A stretch of DNA of 23,961 nucleotides, taken from a virus. The notes beneath the pieces are model-generated. The model did not search any database, was not told the DNA's origin, and saw only the letters and a list, made by a program, of their open reading frames with translations. The translations under genes and the position numbers were made by a program. The stretch's first letter is position 1, and every line of letters begins with the position of its first letter. The DNA lies in IMG/VR virus record IMGVR_UViG_3300042876_000749, positions 1 through 23,961 of that record. The stretch is one strand, 5' to 3'. Positions 7,578 through 15,932 of this stretch are shown here, in pieces.

Positions 7578-8275
7578 TCGACGCGCACCTTCGTCGAGGG
7601 GGACGGGCTCGAACTCGAGGGTGGCCCCGTCACTCCGGTGACCGCCGTCATGCCCGCCGCGAGCGTGCCCGCCGCGTGCGTGTGACCGTCGAGGTAGCTC
7701 TTGAGCGCTGTGCCGAAGGGCACGCCCTCGCTCGCGCCGGCGCTGCCGAGCAGGAGGCTCGTCGCGTCGACCACCACGCTCCCGTCGCTCTGCACGCGCA
7801 GCGTCGCGCCATCGCGGTGCCCGATGACGAGCGCGTCGGTGGGCGTGTCGGTGAGCGCGGCCGCGCGCGGGTAGAGGCCCGGGATCGCGACGGCGTGCGC
7901 GAGGTGATGCGAGCGCACGTCGATCGGGTCGCAGAGCTCGCCGCCGTTCCCCAGCCATCGCGACGGGTCGCGCTCGAGGCAGACGAGCAGCACGGTGTCG
8001 CCGGCGGCGAGCGGGAGGTGCACGTACCAGTCGCCGGTGCGCGGCCACACGATCGGGACCGCGCGGATCGTCGGCATCGCCTCGCTGACGCGTCGGCCGC
8101 TCTCCGTCGGGATCCGACGGCGGACCATCGGCGTCACGTCGGCGGTCTGCGCGTCCGCGTCGTAGCTCTCCACGCGACCTGGAAGGGCCGTGTGCAGCAT
8201 CTCGAGCCAGCTCTCGCGAGCGCGCTCGAGCACGTCGCCGAGCTGCAGGTCGTCGTCGGGATCGACGTCGCTCAT
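7574..8275 (-). CDS. Baseplate central spike, gpV/gp138-like (OB-fold N-terminal domain)
   Basis: This is a 233-aa protein from ATG 8275, overlapping the hub stop as ATGA. The N-terminal half has the pattern of the phage spike OB domain: ALPGRVESYDADAQTADVTPMVRRR (about residues 30-54), then VWPRTGDWYVHLPLAAGDTVLLVCLERD. A short beta segment (HRDGATLRVQSDGSVVVDATSLLLG) follows. Near the end is DGHTHAAGT, an HxH motif; in several phage spikes His-x-His clusters bind iron at the tip. The protein lacks a long beta-helix, so the spike is short. It should form the membrane-piercing needle trimer. Confidence 0.82.
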   Translation of the reverse strand: MSDVDPDDDLQLGDVLERARESWLEMLHTALPGRVESYDADAQTADVTPMVRRRIPTESGRRVSEAMPTIRAVPIVWPRTGDWYVHLPLAAGDTVLLVCLERDPSRWLGNGGELCDPIDVRSHHLAHAVAIPGLYPRAAALTDTPTDALVIGHRDGATLRVQSDGSVVVDATSLLLGSAGASEGVPFGTALKSYLDGHTHAAGTLAAGMTAVTGVTGPPSSSSPSPSTKVRVE

Positions 8276-9129
8276 GCGGCCTCCGGACGGAGCGCGAGCT
8301 CCGCGTACCAGTCCTGCCCGTGCGAGTCGCCCCGGTACGTCACGGAGCGACAGACGAAGCGGCCACGGATCCGAGCGCTCTCAAGGAGCACGATGCGACC
8401 GGGGGAGAGGTCGGGCGTCAGCAGGGCCGTCGCCGTGCAGCGTCCACGCGTGCCGAGCTGGGGGCTGCCCACGAGCCCCGTGTCGGGGGTGAGGCGCACC
8501 GCGGGGGCGTCGAGCGCCTCGCCGCGACCGAGCACCTGCACGGAGCCGTGCTGCACCGACCACGTGAGCCCGAGACCCTCGAGCACGCGCGTGAGCTCGT
8601 GTGCTGCCGAGCCCGTGAGGACGGTGCCCTCGGGGTACGTCGAGCCGCCCGTCTCGGCCTGCGCGCCCGCGAGGGCCTCGTCGAGGTTGCCCGAGCCGAG
8701 CTCCATCGCGGACACGCACGCGCGCGCCACGGTGGTGATCGACACGCCGCGCTCGAAGCTCTGCGCGATGCGTGCCTCGCGATACGCGCGATCGCCGTCG
8801 CGCGCGGTCACCTGCGTGATCGCATCCACGCGCCCCGCCGTGGTCGTGAAGATCGACGGGGGCACGTGCATCCCGCGCGCGCGCCGGAGCTCGCCAGAGA
8901 AGAGCATCTCGAGGCCGCGGTCCTCGAGGTAGCCCGCCTCGATGATCACCTGAGCCGCACGGGCGCTCTGGATCTGCGCCTGGTGATCGCGCGTCAGGTT
9001 GTAGAGCTTCACGGTCGCGCGCTGGATGCGACGACGCAGCGTGCGCTCGACCTCGAAGGTGCAGCGCAGTGGTCGCCCCACTCGGAGCTCGCCCACGGTG
9101 ATCCGCCAGTCGCGAAGGCGCGCGGTCAT
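8272..9129 (-). CDS. Baseplate hub protein
   Basis: This encodes 285 aa from ATG 9129, overlapping the plug gene's stop as ATGA. It starts with a beta-rich domain (WRITVGELRVGRPLRCTFEVERT, then ATVKLYNLTRDHQAQIQ) as in phage hub proteins, where VKLYNL-type segments are common. A middle domain with AHELTRVLEGLGLTWSVQHGSVQVL and a C-terminal domain (GRFVCRSVTYRGDSHGQDWYAEL) fit hub proteins such as those related to gpD/gp44. Position between plug and spike supports the hub role. A longer reading in the same frame upstream would overlap the plug gene entirely and was rejected. Confidence 0.75.
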   Translation of the reverse strand: MTARLRDWRITVGELRVGRPLRCTFEVERTLRRRIQRATVKLYNLTRDHQAQIQSARAAQVIIEAGYLEDRGLEMLFSGELRRARGMHVPPSIFTTTAGRVDAITQVTARDGDRAYREARIAQSFERGVSITTVARACVSAMELGSGNLDEALAGAQAETGGSTYPEGTVLTGSAAHELTRVLEGLGLTWSVQHGSVQVLGRGEALDAPAVRLTPDTGLVGSPQLGTRGRCTATALLTPDLSPGRIVLLESARIRGRFVCRSVTYRGDSHGQDWYAELALRPEAA

Positions 9130-9554
9130 GGGAAATCGATGGGGTCGCCCCCACCGCCTCCACCGCCGCTCACCGCGGGACTGGTGCTCGACGCTGCGCG
9201 CGCCGCAGCTATGGACGCAACCTCGGCCGCGTCGAGATAGACGAGCTCCGCGCTCGAGCCGAGCTCGTTGAGGCCGACCGCGGCGCGATGCGGGCCGGGC
9301 GTCGGGTCGAGTACTACGAGCTCGCCAGGGGGCAGCGCAGGACGCCCACCGCGGCGACTCGCCAGCAACGGGAACGCGCGCACGATCGGGATCGCAAGCG
9401 CGAGCGGCTCCGCGCTCTGGTCGCGCGCGTCGAGGTACCAGCGCTCCTCGCTCTGCGACCAGCGCAGATCGAGCACGTACGTGCGCCCGTCGAGCACCAC
9501 GCGCTGGCGAGTACTCGGAACTCCGGACGGCGTGCGGATGGTGAGCGCCGCCAT
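9126..9554 (-). CDS. Baseplate plug protein, Pam3 gp18-like
   Basis: This is a 142-aa protein from ATG 9554, overlapping the upstream TGA as TGATG; a GTG one codon earlier is the alternative. The first 100 residues fit the small baseplate plug family described for cyanophage Pam3: RVVLDGRTYVLDLRWSQSEERWYLDARD, then LAIPIVRAFPLLA. The C-terminal 20 or so residues are a poly-Gly linker (SGGGGGGGDP). It sits between Dit-like and hub genes, as expected for this baseplate type. It likely closes the distal end of the tail tube channel or joins hub to tube. Confidence 0.7.
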   Translation of the reverse strand: MAALTIRTPSGVPSTRQRVVLDGRTYVLDLRWSQSEERWYLDARDQSAEPLALAIPIVRAFPLLASRRGGRPALPPGELVVLDPTPGPHRAAVGLNELGSSAELVYLDAAEVASIAAARAASSTSPAVSGGGGGGGDPIDFP

Positions 9555-10102
9555 CACGAGCCCCCCGCGAAGAGGCCGGCGACCGCGTCGGGCAGTCGCG
9601 AGAGCACAGACCGCAGCTCGGTCGGCTGCGTAGCCTGCGTGCCCAGGTCGGTCTGTGCGCGGTCACGTGCGCGCGCGGGGACGGGATCGTCGACGAGCTC
9701 GGACGCGACCATGCGCATCGACGCGAACGTGAGCTCGACCCGGATCCACGAGCCGTCCTTGTTCGTGATCGTCGTCTGCGCATCGACGAGCACCATGTCC
9801 TCGAGCGTCTCGAGCGGCGTGGTGATGATCGTCAGCAACGCGCGATCGCGCGCGTCGAGGAGCGTCGCCCACGCGTCGCGCGCGCGATCCGGATCCGACG
9901 CGCCGTCGCGTGCCGACGTGCCTCCGAAGACGCACTCGACCGTGAACGGGCGCCGCTCGGGCTTCACGTGATCGGTCACGTCGACGCCGCGCTCGACCTC
10001 GTGCGCGGTGACCGTCGAGGTGAACCCGTGCCGCTGCTCGGGCGACGCGTCTGCGCGCAACACCGTGAGCGAGTCGCCGTCCTCGAAGACGAACTCGATC
10101 AT
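9554..10102 (-). CDS. Dit-like distal tail / tube-baseplate adaptor protein
   Basis: This encodes 182 aa from ATG 10102, overlapping the tape-measure stop as ATGA. Features of Dit-like phage tail proteins are visible. These are TVTAHEVERGVDVTDHVKPE (about residues 30-49), then FTVECVFGGT, a helix with the WATLLDARDRALLTIITTPLETLEDMVL stretch, and WIRVELTFASMRMV. The last 40 or so residues are low complexity (Thr/Gln/Arg). It should form the adaptor at the distal end of the tube above the baseplate. Confidence 0.72.
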   Translation of the reverse strand: MIEFVFEDGDSLTVLRADASPEQRHGFTSTVTAHEVERGVDVTDHVKPERRPFTVECVFGGTSARDGASDPDRARDAWATLLDARDRALLTIITTPLETLEDMVLVDAQTTITNKDGSWIRVELTFASMRMVASELVDDPVPARARDRAQTDLGTQATQPTELRSVLSRLPDAVAGLFAGGS

Positions 10103-11805
10103 GCGGGCTCCGGAGCGAGAGGCTCGTCGTCGACCTCGTCGCGCATGCGGCGCTCGAGCTCGCGCCGTACCTCGCGCGCTACTGCCCCCTCGTCGCGCGC
10201 GCCGACGATGGTGATCGGCGCGTGCACCTCGCGCGTGCGCACCGAGGTGCCGCCCGCTCCGCTGCGCGTGCCGCCCTGCGCGGGTACCGCAGGCGTACCA
10301 CCGACCTCGCGCGCGGAGAGGCGGATAGCCTCGCGCTCACCGAGTCGTGTGCGCTCAGCCATCGCATCGAGCTGCGCGCGGCCGGCTGCGATGCGAGCGT
10401 CACGCGCGTCGCCCACGAGCGACGGCGCGATCTCCAGTCCGCTCGCACGCTGCAGGCGCACGAGCGCCTCGAGGACCTGCGCGGCGCCCTCGCGGACGAG
10501 CGCGACGAACTCGACCCACGTCACGCTCGCGTTCTCGACGGTGCCGACGAACGTCATCGTGACGCCGCTCAGCGCGAGCATTCGCTCACTGACTGAACCG
10601 AACACGCTGTCGCCCCCGCGGAAGGCCGTCACGACGTCCTCGGCAGCGAGGAAGAGCAGCCCGAGGAGCGCAGCGACGGCAAGGAAGGGCCAGCTCGCCG
10701 AGAGCATCGCCGCCCCCGCAATCGTGCCGGCGATCGCGACCCCACCGAGCGCCGTCTGCGCGAGCGAGCTGGAGTCGACGAGGCGCGAGAACGCGCCCGC
10801 GCCCGTCGCGAGCGTCTCGATCACGCGCGTCAGCACGGGCAGGACCGACACCGCGAGCCGACCTCGCAGCGACGTGCTCGCGGTCTGGTAGTCGGTGATC
10901 GCCTGCGACGCGGCGAGTGCCTGCGCGCCTGCGTCCCCGATGCCACCGCCGAGCTCGTCGAAGCGCGTGAGCGTCCGGGCGAGCTCCTCCTGGCTCATCT
11001 CGAGCAGGGGGTTCAGCTGCGCTGCGCTCTCGCCGAAGATCCTCGACGCCACCGCGGCGCGGGTCATCGGATGCGGGATCTCGCGGAGGCGCTGGATCGT
11101 CTCGCGGAACGTCTCGCCGCTGTCGCGCACGCGACCGTCCGTGTCGCGCAGTCGGATCCCCAGCCGCCAGAACGAGCGGATCGCCTCGCCCGTTCCCTGC
11201 GAGGCCTGGCCCGCGGTGCGGTTGAACGTGAGCAGCGCGTGATCGAGCTGCTCGGTGGTGAGGCCCGCTCGCGCGCCGACGTAGCGCCAGCGCTCGAGCT
11301 CGCGCGCGGAGGTGCCCACGCGTTGCGCCGCGCGCTCGAGGCCCGCGCCCTGTTCGATCACCGCGCCGAGCTCGTCGGCGACGAAGCGGGCCGCGCGCGC
11401 CGCGGCGTATGCTGCCGCCGCGACCCCAGCCATCGCGACGCTCGATCCCTGCATCGTCGTCGTGACCCGCGTGGAGGCCTCCGCGGCCTCGCGCTGCTCA
11501 CGCTCGAGCTTCGCCACCTCCGCGCCGTACTGGCGGGCCGTCTCGGTCGCGCGGAGCTGTGCGCGGCGCATCGCCTCGATCTCCGAGGCTTGCGCGCCCT
11601 CCGCCTGCTGGAGCTGGCGCAGTGCCGCAGCGAGGCGCGAAGCCATCTCGGAGGCCTCTTGCTGCCGCACGCGCAGCGTCTCGATCCGAGTGGCCGCAGG
11701 GCTGAGCTGCGCGACGTAGCGGTCGAGCTCGCGGTTTGCGGCGTCGATCGCGCCAGCACCGCGGACCCTCACGTCGAGCTCGGCCAGTACCTCTCGCAGC
11801 CCCAC
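10099..11805 (-). CDS. Tape measure protein
   Basis: This is a 568-aa protein from GTG 11805, with a near-perfect GGAGGTGA 4 nt upstream. It is the second-largest complete gene here and directly follows the tail chaperone pair, the standard position. Residues 1-115 are coiled coil (Gln/Glu/Arg/Ala heptads). Residues 150-280 hold the conserved tape-measure core (GTSARELERWRYVGARAGLT, then IFGESAAQLNPLLEMS). Residues 351-388 are hydrophobic, likely the membrane-inserting segment. The C-terminus is charged. At the usual 0.15 nm per residue it predicts a tail of roughly 85 nm. It sets tail length and helps DNA entry. Confidence 0.88.
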   Translation of the reverse strand: MGLREVLAELDVRVRGAGAIDAANRELDRYVAQLSPAATRIETLRVRQQEASEMASRLAAALRQLQQAEGAQASEIEAMRRAQLRATETARQYGAEVAKLEREQREAAEASTRVTTTMQGSSVAMAGVAAAAYAAARAARFVADELGAVIEQGAGLERAAQRVGTSARELERWRYVGARAGLTTEQLDHALLTFNRTAGQASQGTGEAIRSFWRLGIRLRDTDGRVRDSGETFRETIQRLREIPHPMTRAAVASRIFGESAAQLNPLLEMSQEELARTLTRFDELGGGIGDAGAQALAASQAITDYQTASTSLRGRLAVSVLPVLTRVIETLATGAGAFSRLVDSSSLAQTALGGVAIAGTIAGAAMLSASWPFLAVAALLGLLFLAAEDVVTAFRGGDSVFGSVSERMLALSGVTMTFVGTVENASVTWVEFVALVREGAAQVLEALVRLQRASGLEIAPSLVGDARDARIAAGRAQLDAMAERTRLGEREAIRLSAREVGGTPAVPAQGGTRSGAGGTSVRTREVHAPITIVGARDEGAVAREVRRELERRMRDEVDDEPLAPEPA

Positions 11806-11808
11806 CGA

Positions 11809-12389
11809 TCACCTCCGCTTCGCTGCCTCGGTCTCTGCGTCGTCGAACGCGTCGAGCACCAGGTGCGCCTCGAGCACCTCGCGCCACGACCAGCTCGCGC
11901 GGACCTCCCGCGGGCTCACGCGGTAGCGCGAGCTCGTGGCGATCCGGTGCACCCACCAGTCGACCCCCTCGGGGATCGCGACCTCTACGAACCCTGCGGC
12001 TGGTCTCGCTTGCCGAGGACGCTCCCGAGACCGTCGAAGAAAGGGGCGAACTCGCCCTCGAGGTGCGCTCGGATGAGCGCGACCAGCACGAGCAGTCGCC
12101 CGCTCAGATGCACTTGCGCGTCGAGCGGGATCGTCTCGTTCGGGTTCTCTGGAGTGACGAGCCGCGTCTGCTTCACGACCTGGTCGCGCAGCGCGATGAA
12201 GTCCGACTCCTTGAGCACGGCGATCACCGCCATGAGGGCCTCGAGGTCGCTCTTCGCGTTGCCCACGAGGCCGCCGACCATTCCGACCCAACGGAGGAAC
12301 CGGAAGGCCCAGAGCGACGCGTCCTCGAAGCGCCACGGGGTGAGCTCGTAGGTCGCCTCGCCGATCGCGATGCGCTTCTCTCGGGTCAT
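11809..12389 (-). CDS. Tail assembly chaperone GT fusion (predicted -1 frameshift product)
   Basis: This is the predicted product of a -1 ribosomal frameshift at 12039-12045. The first 117 residues are shared with the short chaperone. Translation then continues in the -1 frame for 76 residues (starting LRRSRERPRQ, later GFVEVAIPEGVDWWVHRIATS) to the stop at 11809, giving 193 aa. The second part has no credible start or ribosome site of its own, yet runs open to within 4 nt of the tape-measure GTG. In lambda the G and GT proteins chaperone the tape measure and tube. The frame relation and gene position match that model. Frameshifting itself is inferred. Confidence 0.72.
11985..12389 (-). CDS. 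Tail assembly chaperone, short form (lambda G-like)
   Basis: This encodes 134 aa from ATG 12389, which overlaps the tube stop as TGATG. It is mostly helical: EATYELTPWRFEDASLWAFRFL at residues 11-32, a hydrophobic middle, and a C-terminal helix LLVLVALIRAHLEGEFAPFFDGLG. Position between tube and tape measure is diagnostic for a tail chaperone. The helical core resembles chaperones of contractile-tailed phages with DUF3277 tubes. Frameshifting in its last 18 codons would yield the long form. Confidence 0.75.
   Translation of the reverse strand: MTREKRIAIGEATYELTPWRFEDASLWAFRFLRWVGMVGGLVGNAKSDLEALMAVIAVLKESDFIALRDQVVKQTRLVTPENPNETIPLDAQVHLSGRLLVLVALIRAHLEGEFAPFFDGLGSVLGKRDQPQGS
12002..12045 (-). 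promoter_or_regulatory. Programmed -1 frameshift signal
   Basis: Slippery heptamer C CCT TTC lies at 12039-12045, in phase with the chaperone frame. Both tRNAs can re-pair after a -1 slip (Pro CCC, Phe TTT). A 6-nt spacer follows. A perfect 7-bp stem, GGTCTCG (12026-12032) with CGAGACC (12002-12008), encloses a 17-nt loop that itself can fold a small GGA/TCC hairpin. The -1 frame is open downstream to 11809. Confidence 0.75.
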
Positions 12390-12817
12390 CACGCCGCCGT
12401 GCCGCGGATGCGGTTCTGGGTGAACTCGACGCCGAGCTTCCACGCGCGCGGGGTCGCGCTGCGATCGAACGAAACGCTCGGGACCTCTTCGACCCAGATC
12501 GAGCCCTCGTGAATACCGCGGCCGTTGCGGTCGCGGACCATGAACGGACGCACGTCGACCACCCCGGTCCGGCGGGTGTTCTCCGCCATCTCGTCGAAGA
12601 CGTCGTTGCCGTCGGCCGTCTGCAGAAGGGTGCAGGTGATGGCGCCGGTGGGATCGTTCGTCGGCGAGATCACGACCTCGCCCTGCGAGCCGACGACCTT
12701 GGTCACCCGCGCCTGCGTCTCCTCGATCGTGAGGAACTCGCCGTCGGCCGCGCCGCCGGTGATCGGCTTGCCGCCCACCGCGAACGTGACCTCCTTCGCT
12801 CCGTATCGCTTCGCCAT
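12389..12817 (-). CDS. Tail tube protein (DUF3277-type)
   Basis: This is a 142-aa protein from ATG 12817, with GAGGTGA upstream. It matches the small tube proteins of DUF3383-sheath phages: MAKRYGAKEVTFAVGG at the N-terminus, KVVGSQGEVVISPTNDPTGA in the middle, then a typical LLQTADGNDVFDEMA helix, VRPFMVRDRNGRG and a late strand. It polymerises into the inner tube through which DNA passes, inside the sheath encoded just upstream. Length is normal for the family. Confidence 0.85.
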   Translation of the reverse strand: MAKRYGAKEVTFAVGGKPITGGAADGEFLTIEETQARVTKVVGSQGEVVISPTNDPTGAITCTLLQTADGNDVFDEMAENTRRTGVVDVRPFMVRDRNGRGIHEGSIWVEEVPSVSFDRSATPRAWKLGVEFTQNRIRGTAA

Positions 12818-12848
12818 TGGTCTTCACCTCGTGCGCGTCGGCGCGCGA

Positions 12849-14540
12849 TCAGGTCACGGTGCCGCGGAAGCGGCCGGCACGAATGGCGCCCTGCGTCTCA
12901 GCGGAGAAGCGCACGCCGTCGTAGTAGCGAGCTGCTCGCTCGGCATCGGGGACGTCGGCGAGCGGCGTCGGCTGCGTCGAGATCGTCGACTCGATCAGCA
13001 GGTTGTACGGCGGGCGCGCCGCTCGCTGGAGCACTCCGCGCACGGCGCCGTCGAAGATGTCGATGCCCTCATCGGTAAACGGCACCTTCGGGTTGGCGAG
13101 CTGCAGGTCGGTGCTCACCGCCGCGAGCTCGCTCTCGACCCAGTCGAGACCGCGTACGCGATCCATCCACTCGCCGCCCGCTGTCAGGCCACCGAACGTC
13201 ACCGGGTTGCCGCGATTGGTGCCGCGTGCGCCGATCTCGACGTAGACCATGCATCGCTTGCTGTCGGCGGGCGCGGTCTTCGATCCGACGAGGCGCGTGA
13301 TCACCGTCGTCGAGAGGTCGTCGGCGACGACGCCCGAGAGAGTCTTGTACTCGGCGCTCGCGCTGCCCGGATCGAACGCGAAGAACGCTCCGAAGAACGC
13401 CGCGTCGGGCGCGGTCCCGTGCGAACTCCGGTTGTAGAAGACCTTGGTGCGCAGCCGCGACGCGTCGAGCAGCGTCGTCGCGATGTCGGTGTCGACGTCC
13501 TGCGTGATCGCGGTGTCGAGCGAGTGCGCGACGTAGAGCAGGCCCGGCTGCGTCTCGGCCCACGTCGCGACCGCGGCGATCTGCGCGGCGCTCTGCGCGT
13601 CGGCGACGACGAGCCCCGACCAGTCCGCGTCGGCCTCGCGAATCGCCGCGAGGTCGGTCGCGAGCGTGGTGCCCGGCTGCGCGGTGCGATCCTCGATCGC
13701 GAGGTTGCTCGTGACGTCGGTCAGCGCGAACCACGCGCCGACGTCGTCGCACGCGATGTCGACGTGCGTGGTGCCGTCGGTCGCGGTGATGTCGAGATCG
13801 GCGTTGGCGAAGAGCGCGCCCACGCCTGCGGTGAACGTGCCCCCGATGCCGCTCTGCGCGGGGATCAGAATCGATGTGATCGACGCGAAGATCGTCGAGC
13901 CAGTGACTGCCGCGCCGCCCCCGTTCGGGATCGCGAAGTTCTCGGTGACGGTGCGCCCAGCCGAGTTGACTCCGGTGACCACCGCCGTCGTCGAATCCCA
14001 GTCTGCGTGCGACGAGAACGTCAGCACCACGTTCCGGGGCGGAGAGAGCGTCCCGCCCTGCACGCCGTTGAAGGTCGTGATCGTCTGCGGGCTCGCCGAG
14101 CTCGCTCCGCCGCTCGCGATGATGGCGTCGGCGTCCGCGTTGATGGCGAGCGTTAGCGCGGCAGTGATCTCGGCGACCGTCGGCGTCGCGTCGGCCTCGA
14201 CCGCGAACGTCACCCCGCCGAAGGTGAGCGAGTACTCCTCGCCTTCGGTCGGCGTCGCCGGCGTGAGCCGGAACGTCTGCGTCGGAGCGCCCGCGCGCCG
14301 GCCGATCTTGAACTGGCGCGGGCGGTTCTCCTGCGCGCAGAACGCCACCGCGGCCAAGTACTCGGGCGCGTCGTCGGGGCACCCGTCGTCGAGCATCTCC
14401 TCGGGCTCCGAGTAGATGCGCACGCGATCGACCATCCACGTCAGGTACGCGACGATCATCGCGGCCCCGAACGAGCGGCGAGACGTCACGCGCGTCGCGC
14501 GGGTGATCGTCGTGGTGAAGACGTCTTCGCTGAGCAGCAT
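12849..14540 (-). CDS. Tail sheath protein (DUF3383-type) with an inserted beta domain
   Basis: This encodes 563 aa from ATG 14540. The C-terminal half is typical of DUF3383 sheath-like proteins. It has the LVVADAQSAAQIAAVATWAET segment, TKVFYNRSSHGTAPDAAFFGAFFA, then GNPVTFGGLTAGGEWMDRVRGLDW (about residues 455-478), VPFTDEGIDIFDGAVRGVL and a late Arg/Gly tail. Residues about 155-241 form a beta-rich insert, SPPRNVVLTFSSHADWDSTT to IPAQSGIGGTFTAGV. This insert is clearly related to a segment of the head decoration-like protein at 17662-18504. It likely projects from the sheath surface. Contraction of this sheath drives the tube through the envelope. Confidence 0.87.
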   Translation of the reverse strand: MLLSEDVFTTTITRATRVTSRRSFGAAMIVAYLTWMVDRVRIYSEPEEMLDDGCPDDAPEYLAAVAFCAQENRPRQFKIGRRAGAPTQTFRLTPATPTEGEEYSLTFGGVTFAVEADATPTVAEITAALTLAINADADAIIASGGASSASPQTITTFNGVQGGTLSPPRNVVLTFSSHADWDSTTAVVTGVNSAGRTVTENFAIPNGGGAAVTGSTIFASITSILIPAQSGIGGTFTAGVGALFANADLDITATDGTTHVDIACDDVGAWFALTDVTSNLAIEDRTAQPGTTLATDLAAIREADADWSGLVVADAQSAAQIAAVATWAETQPGLLYVAHSLDTAITQDVDTDIATTLLDASRLRTKVFYNRSSHGTAPDAAFFGAFFAFDPGSASAEYKTLSGVVADDLSTTVITRLVGSKTAPADSKRCMVYVEIGARGTNRGNPVTFGGLTAGGEWMDRVRGLDWVESELAAVSTDLQLANPKVPFTDEGIDIFDGAVRGVLQRAARPPYNLLIESTISTQPTPLADVPDAERAARYYDGVRFSAETQGAIRAGRFRGTVT

Positions 14541-14543
14541 GGG

Positions 14544-15140
14544 TCAGGGCTCCGGCGGCGGGTTGATGTCGACCTCGACGCTCGAGCCGACGAACTCGCC
14601 GGCGACGCGCGCGGTCTCGATGAAGGGGATCGGCGCGTCGGACTCGCTCATGCCGTAGCCGAGCACGACGTCCATCGTGGCGACCGACGCCGCCCGCCCG
14701 TCCTGCGACGGGTCGAGCGTCAGCGTCGGCTCGATGCGCACCAGCCCGAGCCCGAGCTCGGCGAGGAGCACGGTCGCGCTCGTCCAGTGGAGGCGCGCGC
14801 GGAGGCGCTCGAGCAGCGCTCGCGCGCTGCGTCCGAGGCGCTGGTCCGCGGTCCACGCGGTGACCTGGAGCGTCACCTCGCGCAGCCCGTGCGCCGTCTC
14901 TCGCACGCCGTCGACGAGCTCGGGGTCGGTGGTGGGCTCGCCCTCCTCGTCGACGTCCTCGACCACGAGCTCGTCGACGCCGAGGCCGCGCTCGGTGAGC
15001 CAGTCGATCGTCACCTGCGACGAGGCGTGCATCTGCTGCGGCTGCTGCCGCCACTGGCACGGCACCGTCTGCGTCTCGGTGCTGAGCAGCGTCGAGAGCA
15101 CGCCCGGAAGCTCGGCCTGGATCTGGTCGTAGGTGGCCAC
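14544..15140 (-). CDS. Neck / tail terminator protein (gp12-like)
   Basis: The start chosen is GTG 15140 because AGGAGG lies 6 nt upstream; a longer reading would overlap the previous gene fully. This gives 198 aa. QTVPCQWRQQPQQMHASSQVTIDWL near residues 23-47 matches the phage neck terminator family seen just before DUF3383 sheaths, where a W-x-x-Q-Q-P stretch is common. It continues with GLREVTLQVTAWTADQRLG, an RARLHWTSATVLLAELGL helix, then VATMDVVLGYGMSESD. It should cap the tube and join head to tail. Confidence 0.72.
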   Translation of the reverse strand: MATYDQIQAELPGVLSTLLSTETQTVPCQWRQQPQQMHASSQVTIDWLTERGLGVDELVVEDVDEEGEPTTDPELVDGVRETAHGLREVTLQVTAWTADQRLGRSARALLERLRARLHWTSATVLLAELGLGLVRIEPTLTLDPSQDGRAASVATMDVVLGYGMSESDAPIPFIETARVAGEFVGSSVEVDINPPPEP

Positions 15141-15141
15141 G

Positions 15142-15615
15142 TCAGCCCTCCTCGCCAGCGTCCGCCTCGAGGGCGGGATTGCCTCGCACGCGACCCTCGA
15201 TGGTCTCGACGAGGTGCCCGGTGTCGCGCAGCTCGAGCGCGCGAGCCCGGCGCTGCACCGAACGCGCGACGCGACTCGCGACGCGCCCGAATGCGCGCTC
15301 GACGTGGCCGCTCTCGGCGGTGCCGTAGAGCGCGCTCTTGATCGCCCGGCGCCCCGCGCTCGCGAGCGCCTTCTCGATCGCCGCGCGCTGCTCGTCGACC
15401 GTCGCGCGCAGGAAAGACTTCGGCGCACGCGTGCGCGAGCCGAACTCCTGCGCGGTCGCCACCTGCGCGACCGTTGCGCGCGTGGGGCCGCGATGCTCCT
15501 CGGCGCCACGGTCCTCGTGGACGCCAACGGTGATCTTCGCGCCGCGCGCGAGATCGGCGATGGCGGCGCGAAAACGCCGCATCCCACGATCCCGATCGTC
15601 GCCGCGCGCACTCAT
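15142..15615 (-). CDS. HK97 gp10-like neck / tail completion protein
   Basis: This is a 157-aa protein from ATG 15615, overlapping the upstream stop as ATGA. It has features of HK97 gp10-like proteins. These are KITVGVHEDRGAEEHRGPTRATVAQVATAQEFGSRTRAPKS split over about residues 27-67, where the A-x-x-x-EFG and P-x-SFLR (KSFLRATVDE) motifs are typical, and a helical C-terminal half ending LRDTGHLVETIEGRV. It sits with DUF4054 and terminator genes in the head-tail joining block. It is expected in the neck. Confidence 0.75.
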   Translation of the reverse strand: MSARGDDRDRGMRRFRAAIADLARGAKITVGVHEDRGAEEHRGPTRATVAQVATAQEFGSRTRAPKSFLRATVDEQRAAIEKALASAGRRAIKSALYGTAESGHVERAFGRVASRVARSVQRRARALELRDTGHLVETIEGRVRGNPALEADAGEEG

Positions 15616-15920
15616 TCCAGTACCACCCGGTACGCAGTCCCGACCCGCTGGCGCAGGTCCTCGTAGTCGGCCCAGAAGACCGACGTGCTCGTGCCCTTCG
15701 CGGCGTCGCCCTGGCGCAGTCCCGAGGGCGCGCCGTAGGGCGACATCGCGAGCAGGTGCGCCGTGAGCAGCGCGTGACCGTCGAGGGCGGTGTCGCCCCA
15801 GGAGGTCTCGTTGATGGAGCGCGCCGCCTGCGCGAGAGCCGCCTCGACCAGCGCGTCTCCCGTCTCGGCGAATGCCGCTCCGGGAAGGCTGGCGCGGAAG
15901 CTCGTCAGCGAGTGGAGCAT
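15612..15920 (-). CDS. Head-tail adaptor (DUF4054-type)
   Basis: This encodes 102 aa from ATG 15920. It is mostly helical, with SFRASLPGAAFAETGDALVE, then ARSINETSWGDTALDGHALLTAHLLAMSP (about residues 33-60). The W-x-x-x-x-x-x-A-LLTAHLLA stretch is the DUF4054 hallmark. The C-terminus (TSTSVFWADYEDLRQRVG) is also typical. Family members lie between the capsid block and the neck genes and act as head completion/adaptor rings under the portal. The Shine-Dalgarno sequence is weak. Confidence 0.8.
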   Translation of the reverse strand: MLHSLTSFRASLPGAAFAETGDALVEAALAQAARSINETSWGDTALDGHALLTAHLLAMSPYGAPSGLRQGDAAKGTSTSVFWADYEDLRQRVGTAYRVVLE

Positions 15921-15932
15921 CGTGTGCGTCGA

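Noticed and set aside
12390-12827. Long open frame extending upstream of the tail chaperone
   Set aside because: It overlaps the tube gene completely; ATG 12389 with TGATG coupling is the better start.
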